A stretch of DNA of 64,000 nt from Chloracidobacterium validum (lineage in GTDB: Bacteria > Acidobacteriota > Blastocatellia > Chloracidobacteriales > Chloracidobacteriaceae), in contig NZ_CP072648.1 of assembly GCF_018304825.1 (NCBI RefSeq), positions 417,501 to 481,500 on the forward strand, written 5' to 3'. Below, piece by piece: positions 42,262-52,290 of the stretch. Each line of letters starts with the position of its first letter. Position 1 is the first letter of the stretch. The notes beneath the pieces are model-generated. The model made no database searches. It saw only the letters and a list, made by a program, of their open reading frames with translations, and was not told the DNA's origin. The position numbers and the translations under genes are program-made.

Positions 42262-45200
42262 TTAGAAGTTGATGCGCAGCGAGAACTGGAGCTGGCGATT
42301 CGCCCCCAGGCCGACGGCCCGGCCCACCGTTGCGGTGACGACCCCGAACAGGTTCGAGTTTGCCGGATTGAAGGGCGTGCCCGGTTGGAAGGTGGCGCTA
42401 AACGACGCCGGCAATGATACCGGCGGGTTGGCAACGTTGGCGCGGTTGAACAGGTTGTAAACTTCAGCCCGAAACTCGATGTTGAAGGACTCCGCGATGG
42501 CAAAGCGCTTCTGAAGGGTGAAGTCAAACTGGTGGAAACTTGGCCCATAAAATGCGTTGCGCGCCAGGTTGCCATGCGTGCCAGGGCGCGGTGTTGTGAA
42601 CGCTCCCGGGTTGATGAAGAGAAGGTTATTCGAGGTTCGCCGGAAAGGGTTTCCGCCCGGCACCACGTCTGGACGCCGGGCATTCCGGCTGGCCCCGCCG
42701 CCAGGGGTATTGATGACGGCAAAAAAACCGGCCGGGAGTGGCGTCGTGGCATTGATGGTTGCGGGAAGTGTCCGAACCTCGCCAGTCGTGAGATGTTGGA
42801 TGACCACGTCGGGACGCGAGATACGAATGTCGAGCGGGACACCGGAGCGGCCGTTGTAAACGCCACCGAGCTGAAAACCACCCAGCAGCGTGTTTGCCAG
42901 ACCGTCCAAATCAATCAGCCGTCCTTTGCCAATCGGCAGCTCATAGAGCGCCGAGATGTTGACGCTATGCCGAATGTCGAAGGTATTGTTCCCACGCTCG
43001 CCGCGGTAGTCGAAGGGATTCTGAGCCGTTTGGGCTTCGTTGGAACCCTGCGTGTTTCCGATGCTGTGCGACCAAGTATATTGTCCGCCCAGCATCAATC
43101 CCTTTGTCAGGCGGCGACTGGCGGCGATCTGAAGCGCATTGTAGTTGTCGTTGCCCCCACTGGTTTTGATGTCCACTTCGCCAAACGGATTCACAACTGA
43201 GCGGTTATTGACCACGAACTGCCCGGTTGCGGTCTCAAAAGCGCGGTTGATGATTGAAAACTGGCGGATGACGTTGACCCCAACCACCCGACCGGTCGCG
43301 TCAACCCGATTGACAATACCGACGCCGGCCGGGATGGGGCTTCCATCAGGAATGGTTGCCGTTCCTGGAAGGATGAGATTGCCAATGGTACGCAAAAAGA
43401 GATGGCGCCCCTGGCTTCCGACATAACCGACCGTCAACACCGTCTTGCCGGGCACTTCCCGCTGAATGGAAAAACCATACTGCGCGACGCGCTCGGGCAC
43501 ACGGTAGCCACCGAGGTCATACACCCGCGGCGTGAAGCTCCCGACCGGCACGCTTGTGTTGGAGACCAAGCCAACTGTCGTGGGACTGATGCCTTCGGCA
43601 AGGTTTTGCGACGCGCGATAGACATTGCTTTCGATGGGCTGGATGAGGTCTTCAAACTGGCCCGGCCCGAAAAAGAGGCCGCCGCCAAGGCGGAAGACCG
43701 TCTTACCCTTGAACCGGGCCGGCGCCCAGGTTACGCCGAGGCGTGGGGCGAAATTGGTTTTCAACGCCTGATAGAGCGCGGTATCGCGTGGATTGCGTAT
43801 CTGACCGGTGGCCGGGTCAAGCAGGATGGCGCGGTCGTTCGCCTCGCGGACCGGTGAATAGTACTCATAGCGCAGACCATAGTTGAGCGTGACATGCTGG
43901 CGAACCCGCCACTCGTCCTGGGCAAAGCCGATGATGAAGAACTGTCGAGCGCGCGCAGGACCGCTGCTTGGACGGGAAAACGTCGTCAGCGGTTCGGTCA
44001 GGATGCGGAAGTCACCGGGCTGACTCAAATCGCCGATGAAGGCCACGGCTACATTCTGGTTACGGATGAAGTCATTGAGGTTGCTGAAGGTGAATTGTGT
44101 GCCGCCCAGTTGGTCAAAGCTCACCTGCTGAATACGGATTTCGCCCCCAAACTTCATCGTGTGGCTGCCGCGGACGTAGGTCACGGTATCCAGGATGCTA
44201 ACGCTACGCGGATCGATGGGCTGCGCGCGTCCGTTGCCGGCTGAAGATTGGCGCGTCAGTCCGCCTGGCGACACCAGCCCGGTTGAAGCGCCACCGTTGA
44301 CGCCGGGCGATACGACGTTGCCGCCAAAGCTGATGAGGACGTGAGAGAGCGGGAAGCCCGTCACCCCTGACACGTTTGGAATCGAGGCGCGCAGGTCGGT
44401 TTTCGGACGATTCACACCGACCTTTGTTTCGTTGACGAGCGACCCGCCAGAGACCCAGGTGAGCGAGCCGACGACGTTGAAAAACGCCTGGCTGGCCCGA
44501 AGGAAACGACCGGAAGCCCCGTCTGGCGAAGCCAAGTCGCCGGCGTTGCGGTTGAAGCGGACAAATCCGTTGAGATTGCCGTTGAGCTGTCCATCCACTC
44601 GGACGCTGAAAGCGTTTTCATCCAAACGCGCCACCGGAGCAACCTGAATGAGCTGTCCACCGTTGGTCACGCCACCTAGGTCGAGCAGTGGTCCTGACCC
44701 GACCGGAAACGCCTGCATGGCACCTGTCAGGCGCAGGTTGTTGATGCGCGCAATGTCGGCGGCAGTGAGTGTGTCCGGGTTGATGCCAAGCGTGATGGCC
44801 GCGGCCGTCCAGCTTGGGGTTTGATCGGCCGTCGTTCCTGGGCGAATCAGGTTGACGAAGTCACGGGCTGGCATGGATGGCGTCAGTTCGGTGAGGTTGA
44901 ACCCAGCGCGCTGGCGCAGCCCCTCAAAGCTCGTAAAAAAGAAAAGCCGGTCTTTGATCATCCGGCCGCCCAAACTCCCTCCAAACTGGTTGAGACGAAG
45001 CCGGGACTTGTTCCTGCCGTCGAAGAAGTTGCGCGCGTCCAGGGCGTCGTTGCGTAGGTAGTGAAAGACTGCACCATGGAACTCGTTCGTGCCGCTCTTC
45101 CCGATGACGTTGATCTGCCCGCCCGTGCCCGTGCCGTATTCGGCCGGGTAGTTGGATGATTCCACGCGGAACTCCTGGACGGTTTCCAAAGATGTCTGCA

Positions 45201-45849
45201 ACCGGAACTGTGAGCCCTGGACCGTCAGGTAGCCAGGTGAGTTGTCAAAGATGGCCGTGGCGTCAACACCGTCGAGGCGTGTTTGGTTCTGCTGGTTTGA
45301 GCGTCCGTTGAAGCGAACTTCGTTGAAATTACCAACCCCGATGTTGGTGGCGCCGGGTGTCAGTAACTGAAGCTGTGAGAAGTTGCGTCCGTTGACCGGA
45401 AGCTCCTTGACTTCGCGGGCGGTGACATTGACGCCAAGCCGGTTGGATGACAGGTCAATCGTGGCCGAACCCTCGATTGACGCGGTGACGTTGACGACCT
45501 CTTCGCTTCCGCCGACCTCCAGCTTGAACTCAACCGACCGGACTTGTCCAACGGCCAACTCAACCCTGGCTTCTGCCGGCCTGAAACCGGCCTGGGTGAC
45601 CCGGATGCGGTAAACTGCCGGACGCAATGGCGAAACTGAGAAATAGCCAGCCTCGTTGGTGACGACGCGCCGCTCGAATCCGACACCAGCATCCTGGATG
45701 GAAATCGTTGCGCCGCCAATCACGGCGCCGGATGTGTCCAGCACCGTGCCACTGATTTGCGCGGCATTCGTTTGCGCCCACCCGGTCAGGGTTGAGAGCC
45801 AGAGGAACAAAGCGGCGCAAGCCGCTTGGGCAAGTCCCAGCCTGTACAC
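42262..45849 (-). CDS. Oar-like TonB-dependent receptor with carboxypeptidase-regulatory domain
   Basis: The 1195-residue outer-membrane protein has a signal peptide (about 1-25, cleavage near GWAQT). An N-terminal carboxypeptidase-regulatory-like beta domain follows (about 28-110: ISGTVLDTSGAVIGGATISI). The plug domain contains REVKELPVNGRNFSQLQLL and GGQINVIGKSGTNEFHGAVF. A large beta barrel ends in LQFSLRINF, with the terminal Phe typical of Bam substrates. This Oar-like architecture is much expanded in Acidobacteriota and is thought to import large or complex nutrients. No TonB, ExbBD or degradative genes adjoin. The length is normal for the group. Confidence 0.9.
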   Translation of the reverse strand: MYRLGLAQAACAALFLWLSTLTGWAQTNAAQISGTVLDTSGAVIGGATISIQDAGVGFERRVVTNEAGYFSVSPLRPAVYRIRVTQAGFRPAEARVELAVGQVRSVEFKLEVGGSEEVVNVTASIEGSATIDLSSNRLGVNVTAREVKELPVNGRNFSQLQLLTPGATNIGVGNFNEVRFNGRSNQQNQTRLDGVDATAIFDNSPGYLTVQGSQFRLQTSLETVQEFRVESSNYPAEYGTGTGGQINVIGKSGTNEFHGAVFHYLRNDALDARNFFDGRNKSRLRLNQFGGSLGGRMIKDRLFFFTSFEGLRQRAGFNLTELTPSMPARDFVNLIRPGTTADQTPSWTAAAITLGINPDTLTAADIARINNLRLTGAMQAFPVGSGPLLDLGGVTNGGQLIQVAPVARLDENAFSVRVDGQLNGNLNGFVRFNRNAGDLASPDGASGRFLRASQAFFNVVGSLTWVSGGSLVNETKVGVNRPKTDLRASIPNVSGVTGFPLSHVLISFGGNVVSPGVNGGASTGLVSPGGLTRQSSAGNGRAQPIDPRSVSILDTVTYVRGSHTMKFGGEIRIQQVSFDQLGGTQFTFSNLNDFIRNQNVAVAFIGDLSQPGDFRILTEPLTTFSRPSSGPARARQFFIIGFAQDEWRVRQHVTLNYGLRYEYYSPVREANDRAILLDPATGQIRNPRDTALYQALKTNFAPRLGVTWAPARFKGKTVFRLGGGLFFGPGQFEDLIQPIESNVYRASQNLAEGISPTTVGLVSNTSVPVGSFTPRVYDLGGYRVPERVAQYGFSIQREVPGKTVLTVGYVGSQGRHLFLRTIGNLILPGTATIPDGSPIPAGVGIVNRVDATGRVVGVNVIRQFSIINRAFETATGQFVVNNRSVVNPFGEVDIKTSGGNDNYNALQIAASRRLTKGLMLGGQYTWSHSIGNTQGSNEAQTAQNPFDYRGERGNNTFDIRHSVNISALYELPIGKGRLIDLDGLANTLLGGFQLGGVYNGRSGVPLDIRISRPDVVIQHLTTGEVRTLPATINATTPLPAGFFAVINTPGGGASRNARRPDVVPGGNPFRRTSNNLLFINPGAFTTPRPGTHGNLARNAFYGPSFHQFDFTLQKRFAIAESFNIEFRAEVYNLFNRANVANPPVSLPASFSATFQPGTPFNPANSNLFGVVTATVGRAVGLGANRQLQFSLRINF

Positions 45850-46161
45850 TTGCTATCCCCTTCGAGTAAAGGTTCACTGCGGCCGTTGTCGTGACGAGTT
45901 GCATGCTCACCGGTCGGTTGCCATAATCAATATACGAAAGTAATGGCTCCCTGGCTTCCTCAGGATACGCCTTCAGGTTTTCATAGTATGCCGATGCTCC
46001 GTCGCTATGCTCCATCGCTTCGTCTGCGCGTTGCGCTGACCTGCCTCCCGTTGCGGCGGCGAGCTGACCTCTTTGCCGACTAGATCAACCCTTGGTGACA
46101 GCCAACACATCGCGCGCGTTGAGCGCGTCCGGGTTTGTTTTCTTCATTAAAAGGAGTGTCT
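45850..46161. other. Divergent spacer between receptor and aminotransferase
   Basis: No gene is supported in these 312 bases. An AT-rich patch at about 45920-45947 has short inverted arms (GCCAT and ATGGC) flanking TATACGAAAG and may hold the receptor's control region. AAAAGGAG at the right end is the aminotransferase ribosome binding site. I could not assign clear -35/-10 pairs. Confidence 0.4.
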
Positions 46162-47517
46162 ATGTCGGCCACCATACCTGCGCTTACCAAATTCCCACAA
46201 CTCGTCACTGAACTTCCCGGCCCAAAGGCCAAGGCCATTGTTGAAAAAGATCATCGCTACGTATCGCCGAGCTACACCCGTGCTTATCCGTTGGTCATCG
46301 AGCGTGGGTGGGGGGCTATGATTCAGGATGTGGACGGGAACGTTTTTCTGGATTTCAATGCTGGCGTCGCCGTGCTGGCCACCGGGCATGCGCATCCAGA
46401 AATCGTTGCTGCCATCTCGAAACAGGCGGCGGAGTTTGTCCACATTGCTGGCGCGGATTACTACTACCCACAGCTTTCGGAAATTGCCGAACGACTCCAG
46501 CATGAAACGCCGGGTGATTTTCCCAAGCGGGTTCACTTTGGCAATTCGGGCGCGGAAGCCGTCGAATGCGCGCTGAAAGTCGCCATGTACGCCACCCGGC
46601 GGACGAAGTTCATTGCTTTCTTCAACAGCTTCCACGGGCGGACGATGGGCGCGTTGTCGTTGACCTCCTCGCGCGCAGCGCAGCGGCTGGGCTTCGGCCG
46701 CGCGGCGCTCGACGTGACGCATATCCCGTACGCCAACTGTCTGCGGTGCGCCTACGGCAAGACGCCGGATAGCTGCAACGTCGAGTGCGTCAAGGTCATT
46801 GAGGAGCGGTTGTTCAAAACCACCTGCCCGAAGGAAGAAGTCGCCGCGATTGTGGTTGAAGCGGTGCAGGGTGAGGGTGGCTATGTCGTCCCGCCGGCGA
46901 AGTTCCACCAGGAACTACGTCGGGTGTGCGATGACAACGACATCGTGCTGATTGTGGATGAGGTGCAGTCGGGGATGGGGCGTACCGGCAAGATGTTTGC
47001 CATTGAGCATTTTGGGGTTGTCCCGGATGTGCTGTGCGCGGCGAAGGGCATTGCCTCGGGGGTGCCGTTGAGCGCGACCGTCGCCCGCGCCGACCTCATG
47101 AACTGGCACGTCGGCGCCCATGCCTCGACCTTTGGTGGCAATCCGGTGGCCATTGCCGCTTCGCTCAAGACCTTCGAGTTGCTGCACAATGGATTGCTCA
47201 AAAACGCTGCCGAGATGGGCGAGCGAATGCTCGGCGGCTTGCGGATGGTGCAGGCCAAGTACGCCGACCATATCGCCGATGTGCGGGGTGTCGGTTTGAT
47301 GATTGGCGTTGAGTTTGTTGCCGACCGTCAGACCCTGCGGCCCGATGTCGAGCTGCGTAACCGCATCGAGCAAGAATGCTTCCGGCGCGGGCTGATCGTT
47401 CTCGGCGCGGGTGAGTCCACCATCCGCTTTTCGCCACCGCTGGTGATTGATGCCGAACAGGTGGACTGCGCCGTGGAAATTTTTTCTGAAGCCATTGGCG
47501 CGGCTCTCAACCGGTGA
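46162..47517 (+). CDS. Class III aminotransferase (4-aminobutyrate/acetylornithine type)
   Basis: ATG 46162 follows AAAAGGAG at a good distance and gives 451 residues; a longer frame is not needed. The PLP fold is shown by FLDFNAGVAVLATGHAHPEI, FGNSGAEAVECALKVA, FHGRTMGALSLTSS, IVDEVQSGMGRTG and the catalytic lysine at about 295 in CAAKGIASGVPLSA. The extended N-terminus and length favour the GABA or related omega-aminotransferase group over acetylornithine aminotransferase (about 400 residues), but substrate cannot be settled. It stands alone, followed by a terminator. Confidence 0.88.
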   Translation: MSATIPALTKFPQLVTELPGPKAKAIVEKDHRYVSPSYTRAYPLVIERGWGAMIQDVDGNVFLDFNAGVAVLATGHAHPEIVAAISKQAAEFVHIAGADYYYPQLSEIAERLQHETPGDFPKRVHFGNSGAEAVECALKVAMYATRRTKFIAFFNSFHGRTMGALSLTSSRAAQRLGFGRAALDVTHIPYANCLRCAYGKTPDSCNVECVKVIEERLFKTTCPKEEVAAIVVEAVQGEGGYVVPPAKFHQELRRVCDDNDIVLIVDEVQSGMGRTGKMFAIEHFGVVPDVLCAAKGIASGVPLSATVARADLMNWHVGAHASTFGGNPVAIAASLKTFELLHNGLLKNAAEMGERMLGGLRMVQAKYADHIADVRGVGLMIGVEFVADRQTLRPDVELRNRIEQECFRRGLIVLGAGESTIRFSPPLVIDAEQVDCAVEIFSEAIGAALNR

Positions 47518-47525
47518 GTCAGGGT

Positions 47526-47585
47526 GCGGGCCGGCGGCGGTGACGCCTGGCCAGCCCGCGCCTCGCTTCGCGGTGGATTTTGTTT
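47526..47585 (+). terminator. Terminator-like hairpin after the aminotransferase
   Basis: GCGGGC (47526-47531) pairs with GCCCGC (47554-47559), with a further short GGC/GCC stem inside. The T-rich GGATTTTGTTTT follows about 15 bases later. It is imperfect but well placed, nine bases after the stop. Confidence 0.4.
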
Positions 47586-47662
47586 TATAAGTCTGTCCTT
47601 GGTTTCCGTGCGAATATGCTTCCCGTGCCTTGTGCAACCAGTGAAAGGACAGTTTACTCTCT

Positions 47663-48388
47663 ATGCAACCGATGCCTTACGCGCCGCCGCCACCGGCTAA
47701 AAAAAGTAATGTCTGGCTATGGGTACTCGGTGGCTGTGGTGCCATCGCCGTAATTGGGATCATTGCGACTGGGGCTTTTCTCTACTTTGCATACTACGCG
47801 GCCTCGCGGGCAATTGATGAAGTATCGAAAAATCCGGTTCGCACCGCTGCAAAACTCATCGAAAACATAAACCCGGATATCGAAGTCGTCTCGGTGGATG
47901 AAGAAAAAAAGCTGGTCACTTTTCGTGACAAGGCGACTGGCACAACGACGACCGTTTCACTGGATGAGTTTGAAAAACAGGCCGGCCGTGGCAACGCGAG
48001 CCGCGACGACAGCGCCGCGCAAGGTGGTGACAAGTCAACGAAGTCGCCGGAGTCAGATGTTGGTATCAGCGACAAGGACAACATCCCGGCTTGGGTGGTG
48101 CTGTATCCGGGGGCAAAAGTCATCGCCAAGGTAATATCTGGAAGCGCGGACAAGGCCTCTGGTTCACTCACGCTCAAAACGAGCGACAAGGTGGACGCCG
48201 TTTTCAAGTTCTATGAAGGCAAGCTCGATGGCACTGGCTTTACGGTTACACGCGCGGCGGCCGGCGGCTACCGAGCCATCAGCGCCAAGCGCGATTCTGG
48301 TGAAAGCCTAACCGTCATGGCTACTGCTGCCGAAGCTGACGATGATGACAGTGAAACCAATATCATCTTGACGTACAGTACGCAGTAA
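47663..48388 (+). CDS. Membrane-anchored hypothetical protein
   Basis: The 241-residue protein has a proline-rich cytoplasmic start (MPYAPPPPAKK), one transmembrane helix (about 17-42: WLWVLGGCGAIAVIGIIATGAF) and an extracytoplasmic part. In that part a charged, low-complexity stretch (about 100-135) separates an N-terminal region from a C-terminal domain beginning IPAWVVLYPGAKVIAKV. AAAGGA stands upstream. I know no named family; proteins of this layout recur in Acidobacteriota as hypotheticals. A strong terminator begins at the stop codon. Confidence 0.7.
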   Translation: MQPMPYAPPPPAKKSNVWLWVLGGCGAIAVIGIIATGAFLYFAYYAASRAIDEVSKNPVRTAAKLIENINPDIEVVSVDEEKKLVTFRDKATGTTTTVSLDEFEKQAGRGNASRDDSAAQGGDKSTKSPESDVGISDKDNIPAWVVLYPGAKVIAKVISGSADKASGSLTLKTSDKVDAVFKFYEGKLDGTGFTVTRAAAGGYRAISAKRDSGESLTVMATAAEADDDDSETNIILTYSTQ

Positions 48389-48424
48389 GCCGACCGGGGC
48401 GTGGCAACGTCCGGTCGGCTTGTT
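48388..48424 (+). terminator. Strong terminator after the membrane-anchored hypothetical
   Basis: AGCCGACCGG (48388-48397) and CCGGTCGGCT (48411-48420) form a perfect 10-bp stem with a 13-base loop, followed by TGTT. The first stem base is the last base of the stop codon. Confidence 0.75.
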
Positions 48425-48474
48425 GAGGTGCGCAAAGCCTCTGTTGCTGGTGTCTGCGCGGAGCGCGTCCGGCT

Positions 48475-49698
48475 TCACGCTTGCAAGGCGTACATCAACA
48501 GCCCAGAGCGCAGTTTTGGCTCAAACCAAGTTGACTTGGGTGGCATGACCAAGCCTTGGTCGGAAACGGCAAACAGGTCATCTAGCCCGGTTGGGTAGAG
48601 CGAAAACGCCGCGGCTGCCCGGCCTTCGTTGACCCGGCGTTCCAGCTCGGCCGTGCCGCGAATGCCACCCACAAAGTCCAGCCGCTTGTCCGTTCGCGGG
48701 TCGGCAATGCCCAGCAGCGGCTGTAAGACCTGATACTGCAAGCGGCTGACATCGAGTCCGGCTAGGGGATCGGCGCCGTCCACCGGATGGAAGTGAAAGC
48801 TATGCCATGCCCCGGCGCAATACACTGAAAACTTGCCCTGCGTTGTTGGGTTTGGCGTTGCCGGGCAGGACGCGAATGTTGCGCGGAGCGTTGCCAGAAA
48901 GGCGTCCGGCGTATGGTGCGCTAGGTCGGTGACCACGCGATGGTAGGGCAAGATCTGGAGCTGGCTGGCCGGGAACAGCACAGCCAGGAAAAAGTTGTAG
49001 GGCGCATCATCGGTTGGGTTGGCATCCTGGTTGCGCAAGGCTGCCCGCGCGCGACTCGCGCTGGCCGACCGGTGGTGCCCATCGGCAACATAGAGCGCCG
49101 GTATGTCGGCAAAAGCCGCGCTGACCGCCGCCGTGTCGGTCATCCGCCAAATCGTATGTTGAATACCATCCGGCGCCATGAAGTCATAGAGTGGCACATC
49201 GGCGCTGGCGCGCGCCACGAGTTCGTCTAGCGCCGGTGCATCACGGTAGGCCAAAAACACCGGTTCGACCTGGACGCCAAGCGCCAGCAAGTGACGAGTG
49301 CGGTCATCCTCTTTGTCAGGGCGCGTTTTTTCGTGCTTGCGAATCACGTCCCGGTCGTAGTCGTCCACGGCGCACACCCCGACGATGCCGGTTTGCGCCC
49401 GTCCCTGCATCACCAGCCGATAGACAAAAAAGCTTGCCTGGGGGTCGGTCGTGAGTGGAGCTTCGTGGATGAGCCGCTCAAGGTTGGTTCGGGCTGTCTG
49501 GTACTGGAGGTCGGCGTCGGGTGGCGTGTCATCTGGTAAGTCAATGTCGGGGCGGGTGATGTGCAGCAGGCTGTACGGATTGCCGGCCGCCAGCGCGCGC
49601 GCTTCAGCCGTGTTCACCACGTCGTAGGGAACGGACGCAACGGCGGAAACCTTACCTGCATCGGGGCGAAGTGCGCGAAATGGACGAACGATGGCCAT
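48475..49698 (-). CDS. DUF1015 family protein
   Basis: ATG 49698 has AGGAG nine bases upstream, giving 407 residues; the longer open frame is not family-like. The sequence starts MAIVRPFRALRPDAGKVSAV and contains VPYDVVNTAEARALA, NPYSLLHITRPDI, VYRLVMQGRAQTGIVGVCAVDDYDRDVIRKHEKT and LYVADGHHRSASASRAR, all DUF1015 hallmarks. The function is not established; some annotations link the family to serine metabolism by gene neighbourhood. It follows the amidotransferase gene by 41 bases on the same strand. Confidence 0.9.
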   Translation of the reverse strand: MAIVRPFRALRPDAGKVSAVASVPYDVVNTAEARALAAGNPYSLLHITRPDIDLPDDTPPDADLQYQTARTNLERLIHEAPLTTDPQASFFVYRLVMQGRAQTGIVGVCAVDDYDRDVIRKHEKTRPDKEDDRTRHLLALGVQVEPVFLAYRDAPALDELVARASADVPLYDFMAPDGIQHTIWRMTDTAAVSAAFADIPALYVADGHHRSASASRARAALRNQDANPTDDAPYNFFLAVLFPASQLQILPYHRVVTDLAHHTPDAFLATLRATFASCPATPNPTTQGKFSVYCAGAWHSFHFHPVDGADPLAGLDVSRLQYQVLQPLLGIADPRTDKRLDFVGGIRGTAELERRVNEGRAAAAFSLYPTGLDDLFAVSDQGLVMPPKSTWFEPKLRSGLLMYALQA

Positions 49699-49739
49699 TT
49701 TGAAAAACTCCTGGTTGGCGGTTTTGGGTGGCTCGCACC

Positions 49740-50492
49740 TTACTCTAGCGGCGGACCCTGCTGATACAGGGCGGCTTCGGCCACGAAATGCTTGAAAAGC
49801 GCCTGTGAAAACGGGTCGTTTTCGGCATTGATTTCGGGATGCCACTGGACGCCAAGGACGAAGTGGTTGGGACGGGTTCCGATGACGGCCTCGATGACGC
49901 CATCCGCTGCCCAGGCAATTGGGCGTAAGTCGCGCCCAAGTTCGTCAATTGCCTGGTGGTGGTGGCTGTTGACGCGGGCTGTGATGCCACCGGCCAACTT
50001 GGCCAGGAGACTGTCGCGGTCAATCTGAATACCGTGCGCCACCCGCCGGAAGCTCCCGCGCTGCTGGTGCTGCATGACGTTTTCAACCTGTGCGGTCAAA
50101 TCCTGGAAGAGCGTCCCCCCACGGTGAACATTGAGCATTTGCATGCCATAGCAAATGGCCAGCACGGGCAGCCGCTTGGCATCGGCCAATTCAAGCAGAT
50201 GGGCGTCTGTTTCATCGCGTTCGGGATGGACTGGCCCGAGTGCCACGTGCGGCGCTTGGCCGTAGCGCATTGGGTCAACGTCGCCCGGATTGCCGGTCAG
50301 CAGCAAGCCGTCGAGCAAGTTGGCGACGGTATCCAGGTAGCTCGCTTCGGTGAGCAGGGGGAGCAACAGCGGCGTGCCGCCAGCGTGGAGAATGGCGTGT
50401 GGGTAGGTGGTGCGCAAATGGTACGTGTCTTTATCTGGGTCAATGCGAACCGTGATGCCGATGATGGGGCGTTTCGTGTATGGTGTGGGCAT
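49740..50492 (-). CDS. Gamma-glutamyl-gamma-aminobutyrate hydrolase-like class I amidotransferase
   Basis: The 250-residue protein is of the PuuD/peptidase C26 type. It starts [11 protein letters not shown], has [17 protein letters not shown] for the oxyanion side and the nucleophile elbow [17 protein letters not shown] with Cys. [10 protein letters not shown] supplies the His-Glu pair. It would hydrolyse a gamma-glutamyl amide in the cytosol, possibly in polyamine breakdown, though the Puu pathway genes are absent here. It precedes the DUF1015 gene. The GTG/ATG choice at 50492 is the first in-frame start. Confidence 0.88.
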   Translation of the reverse strand: MPTPYTKRPIIGITVRIDPDKDTYHLRTTYPHAILHAGGTPLLLPLLTEASYLDTVANLLDGLLLTGNPGDVDPMRYGQAPHVALGPVHPERDETDAHLLELADAKRLPVLAICYGMQMLNVHRGGTLFQDLTAQVENVMQHQQRGSFRRVAHGIQIDRDSLLAKLAGGITARVNSHHHQAIDELGRDLRPIAWAADGVIEAVIGTRPNHFVLGVQWHPEINAENDPFSQALFKHFVAEAALYQQGPPLE

Positions 50493-50622
50493 GTGGCAGG
50501 CTTCTAGGGGATCAAGCGTAAAGCAGTGGAGGTTTTCCTGGAATCTGACGCCAGACCAGAAACGTTCACGGCGCTTTGTTTACGTCGCTGCAACGGTATC
50601 GAACCTCAAGGATGATGACAAC

Positions 50623-50949
50623 GTGGCAAACCTTGGCATGGATGACCTTCAGATGGGAACGGGCGCGCTGGCTGAAAACGGCAAGGTCGTGGCCGTTCAT
50701 TACACCGGCTGGCTGCTCGATGGGACAAAGTTTGACAGCTCGCACGACCGCCGGCAGCCATTCGAGTTTGTGCTGGGCTTAGGGGAAGTCATTCGCGGCT
50801 GGGACCTGGGCGTGGCGGGCATGCGCGTCGGTGGCAAGCGCCAGCTCACCATTCCGCCGGAGTTGGCCTATGGCAGTCGTGGCATCGGCCCGATTCCACC
50901 CAATGCAACCTTGCGTTTCGAGGTCGAGCTGTTGTCGGTCCGCCCGTGA
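50623..50949 (+). CDS. FKBP-type peptidyl-prolyl cis-trans isomerase
   Basis: The FKBP domain is nearly the whole protein: [72 protein letters not shown], with the aromatic pocket residues in place. It catalyses proline isomerisation in protein folding. The start is uncertain: GTG 50623 gives 108 residues, ATG 50638 gives 103, and an open frame extends to 50407 through the divergent gene without family-like sequence. None has a good ribosome site. Without a signal peptide it is cytoplasmic. It overlaps the next gene by four bases. Confidence 0.85.
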   Translation: MANLGMDDLQMGTGALAENGKVVAVHYTGWLLDGTKFDSSHDRRQPFEFVLGLGEVIRGWDLGVAGMRVGGKRQLTIPPELAYGSRGIGPIPPNATLRFEVELLSVRP

Positions 50950-51605
50950 CAGATGTGGTACTCGTTCCGGGGCATGCCGTCTGTCTGAGGCCGGACACGC
51001 CAGATTTGGCAGATGACGAGGCGTGGTGGCTGGAGCCGTACCAGCGCGGCGAAGGGAGCTGCTATGTGGCGCACATCGCGCAGGGCGTCCGGCTGACGGC
51101 TGAAGTCCCACAGCGGTGGTTGGTGTTCTCCGGTGGCTACACGCGCCAGACGCACCCACCGCAGAGCGAAGCTGAAAGCTACCGACAGGTCGCCCAAGCT
51201 CAGGGTTGGTGGGGGCACCTGGACGTTGCGGCGCGGACGCTGGTGGAGGATTTTGCGCGCGATTCGTACGAAAATCTGCGCTTCGGGCTGTATTGCTTCC
51301 GCGACGCGGTTGGCGCCTGGCCGGAGCAGGTTTACGTCATCGGCTGGCGGTTCAAACAACGCCGGTTCGAGCTACACGCTGCCGCGTTGGGCTGGCCGCT
51401 GGAGCGGTTACATTACATCGGTGTCAACGATCCGCCGGACGTGGTTGCCGCCCAAGGTGGCGAAGCCCAAACCCTAGAGGCCTTTCGAGCCGACCCCCAC
51501 GGCCTGGGTGAGCGACTGGCGGCAAAGCGCGCCACGCGCAACCCCTTCCGGCGCTTTCCACCGGCGCACTGGCAAGCTATGCCGGTTCTGCCAGTAACGC
51601 CTTGA
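50946..51605 (+). CDS. DUF218 (YdcF-like) protein
   Basis: The GTG start overlaps the FKBP stop (GTGA), so the two genes are coupled. The 219-residue protein has [11 protein letters not shown] at the start, [10 protein letters not shown] near 58, [10 protein letters not shown] near 75 and [19 protein letters not shown] near 105, the conserved pattern of DUF218. Members are of uncertain function; some bind SAM. The C-terminus ([12 protein letters not shown]) overlaps the convergent TlpA-like gene by 29 bases. Confidence 0.75.
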   Translation: MTDVVLVPGHAVCLRPDTPDLADDEAWWLEPYQRGEGSCYVAHIAQGVRLTAEVPQRWLVFSGGYTRQTHPPQSEAESYRQVAQAQGWWGHLDVAARTLVEDFARDSYENLRFGLYCFRDAVGAWPEQVYVIGWRFKQRRFELHAAALGWPLERLHYIGVNDPPDVVAAQGGEAQTLEAFRADPHGLGERLAAKRATRNPFRRFPPAHWQAMPVLPVTP

Positions 51606-52146
51606 CCTTTTGTTCAAAGGCGGACTCGCTCATCCCGCCGGTCACCTTGTCGCGGATGTTGCCCTGGCGGTCAATGAAGACGGTGTAGGGGATGCCGTTA
51701 CCGATGCCGAAGCGCGTAGCAAGCGTGCTGTCACCCATGGCAATCGGATAACTGATCGGACGCTTGGCGAGAAACGCCTTGACGACGCTAGGGCCTTCCT
51801 GGTCAAGCGACAGTCCCACGATTTCAAGTCCATCACCTTTCAGGCGGCGGTAGGTCGCGTCAAATCCCGGCATCTCTGCCACGCAGGGCGGACACCACGT
51901 CGCCCAGAAGTTGACGACGACAACCTTGCCCCGGTGATTGCTCAAATCGAAGGCGCCAGTATTGAAGGTTTCGACCGTGAACGTCGGCGCTGGGTTGGCC
52001 GCGCGGGGTGGTGAGGTCGCCGGCGTGGAGGGTGGGGTGTTTGCCGGAGGACTCGCTGGTGACTCAGTTGAGGCGGGCTGACAGGCCGCGCCCAAGAGAC
52101 CGCCGAGTGAGAGAAGGCTTGCGAGAAAGAGACGTGAAACGATCAT
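51577..52146 (-). CDS. TlpA-like thioredoxin-fold protein, probable lipoprotein
   Basis: ATG 52146 has GGGGGA upstream and begins a signal sequence, MIVSRLFLASLLSLGGLLGAAC, with Cys22 as a possible lipidation site (the -3 residue is atypical). A Pro/Ser/Thr-rich linker follows (24-52), then the thioredoxin fold with VVVNFWATWCPPC (CPPC), EIVGLSLDQEG and PYTVFIDRQGNIR. It would act in the periplasm as a thiol-disulfide reductase, for example for cytochrome maturation. The total is 189 residues. The upstream open codons to 52506 lack family-like sequence. Confidence 0.85.
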   Translation of the reverse strand: MIVSRLFLASLLSLGGLLGAACQPASTESPASPPANTPPSTPATSPPRAANPAPTFTVETFNTGAFDLSNHRGKVVVVNFWATWCPPCVAEMPGFDATYRRLKGDGLEIVGLSLDQEGPSVVKAFLAKRPISYPIAMGDSTLATRFGIGNGIPYTVFIDRQGNIRDKVTGGMSESAFEQKVKALLAEPA

Positions 52147-52290
52147 GAAGTCCCCCGAATTAGTGAAATGCTCAGAGTGATTATGCGCTGGCTTGCTGGT
52201 CAAGTCCAACAAGCTTGCGACGCCTAGGGGCTTTGTGTAGCGTCCAGAAACAGCCAGCCTGGTTGTAACTGCTCTGAGGAGGCGCGCCGT

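Noticed and set aside
42118-42417. Plus-strand frame encoding DAGE repeats
   Set aside because: It arises from the 12-base tandem repeat and the antisense of the receptor's 3' end; no start signal or homology.
45560-46015. 151-codon minus-strand frame overlapping the receptor start
   Set aside because: It mostly overlaps the receptor in another frame and the unique part has no family-like sequence.
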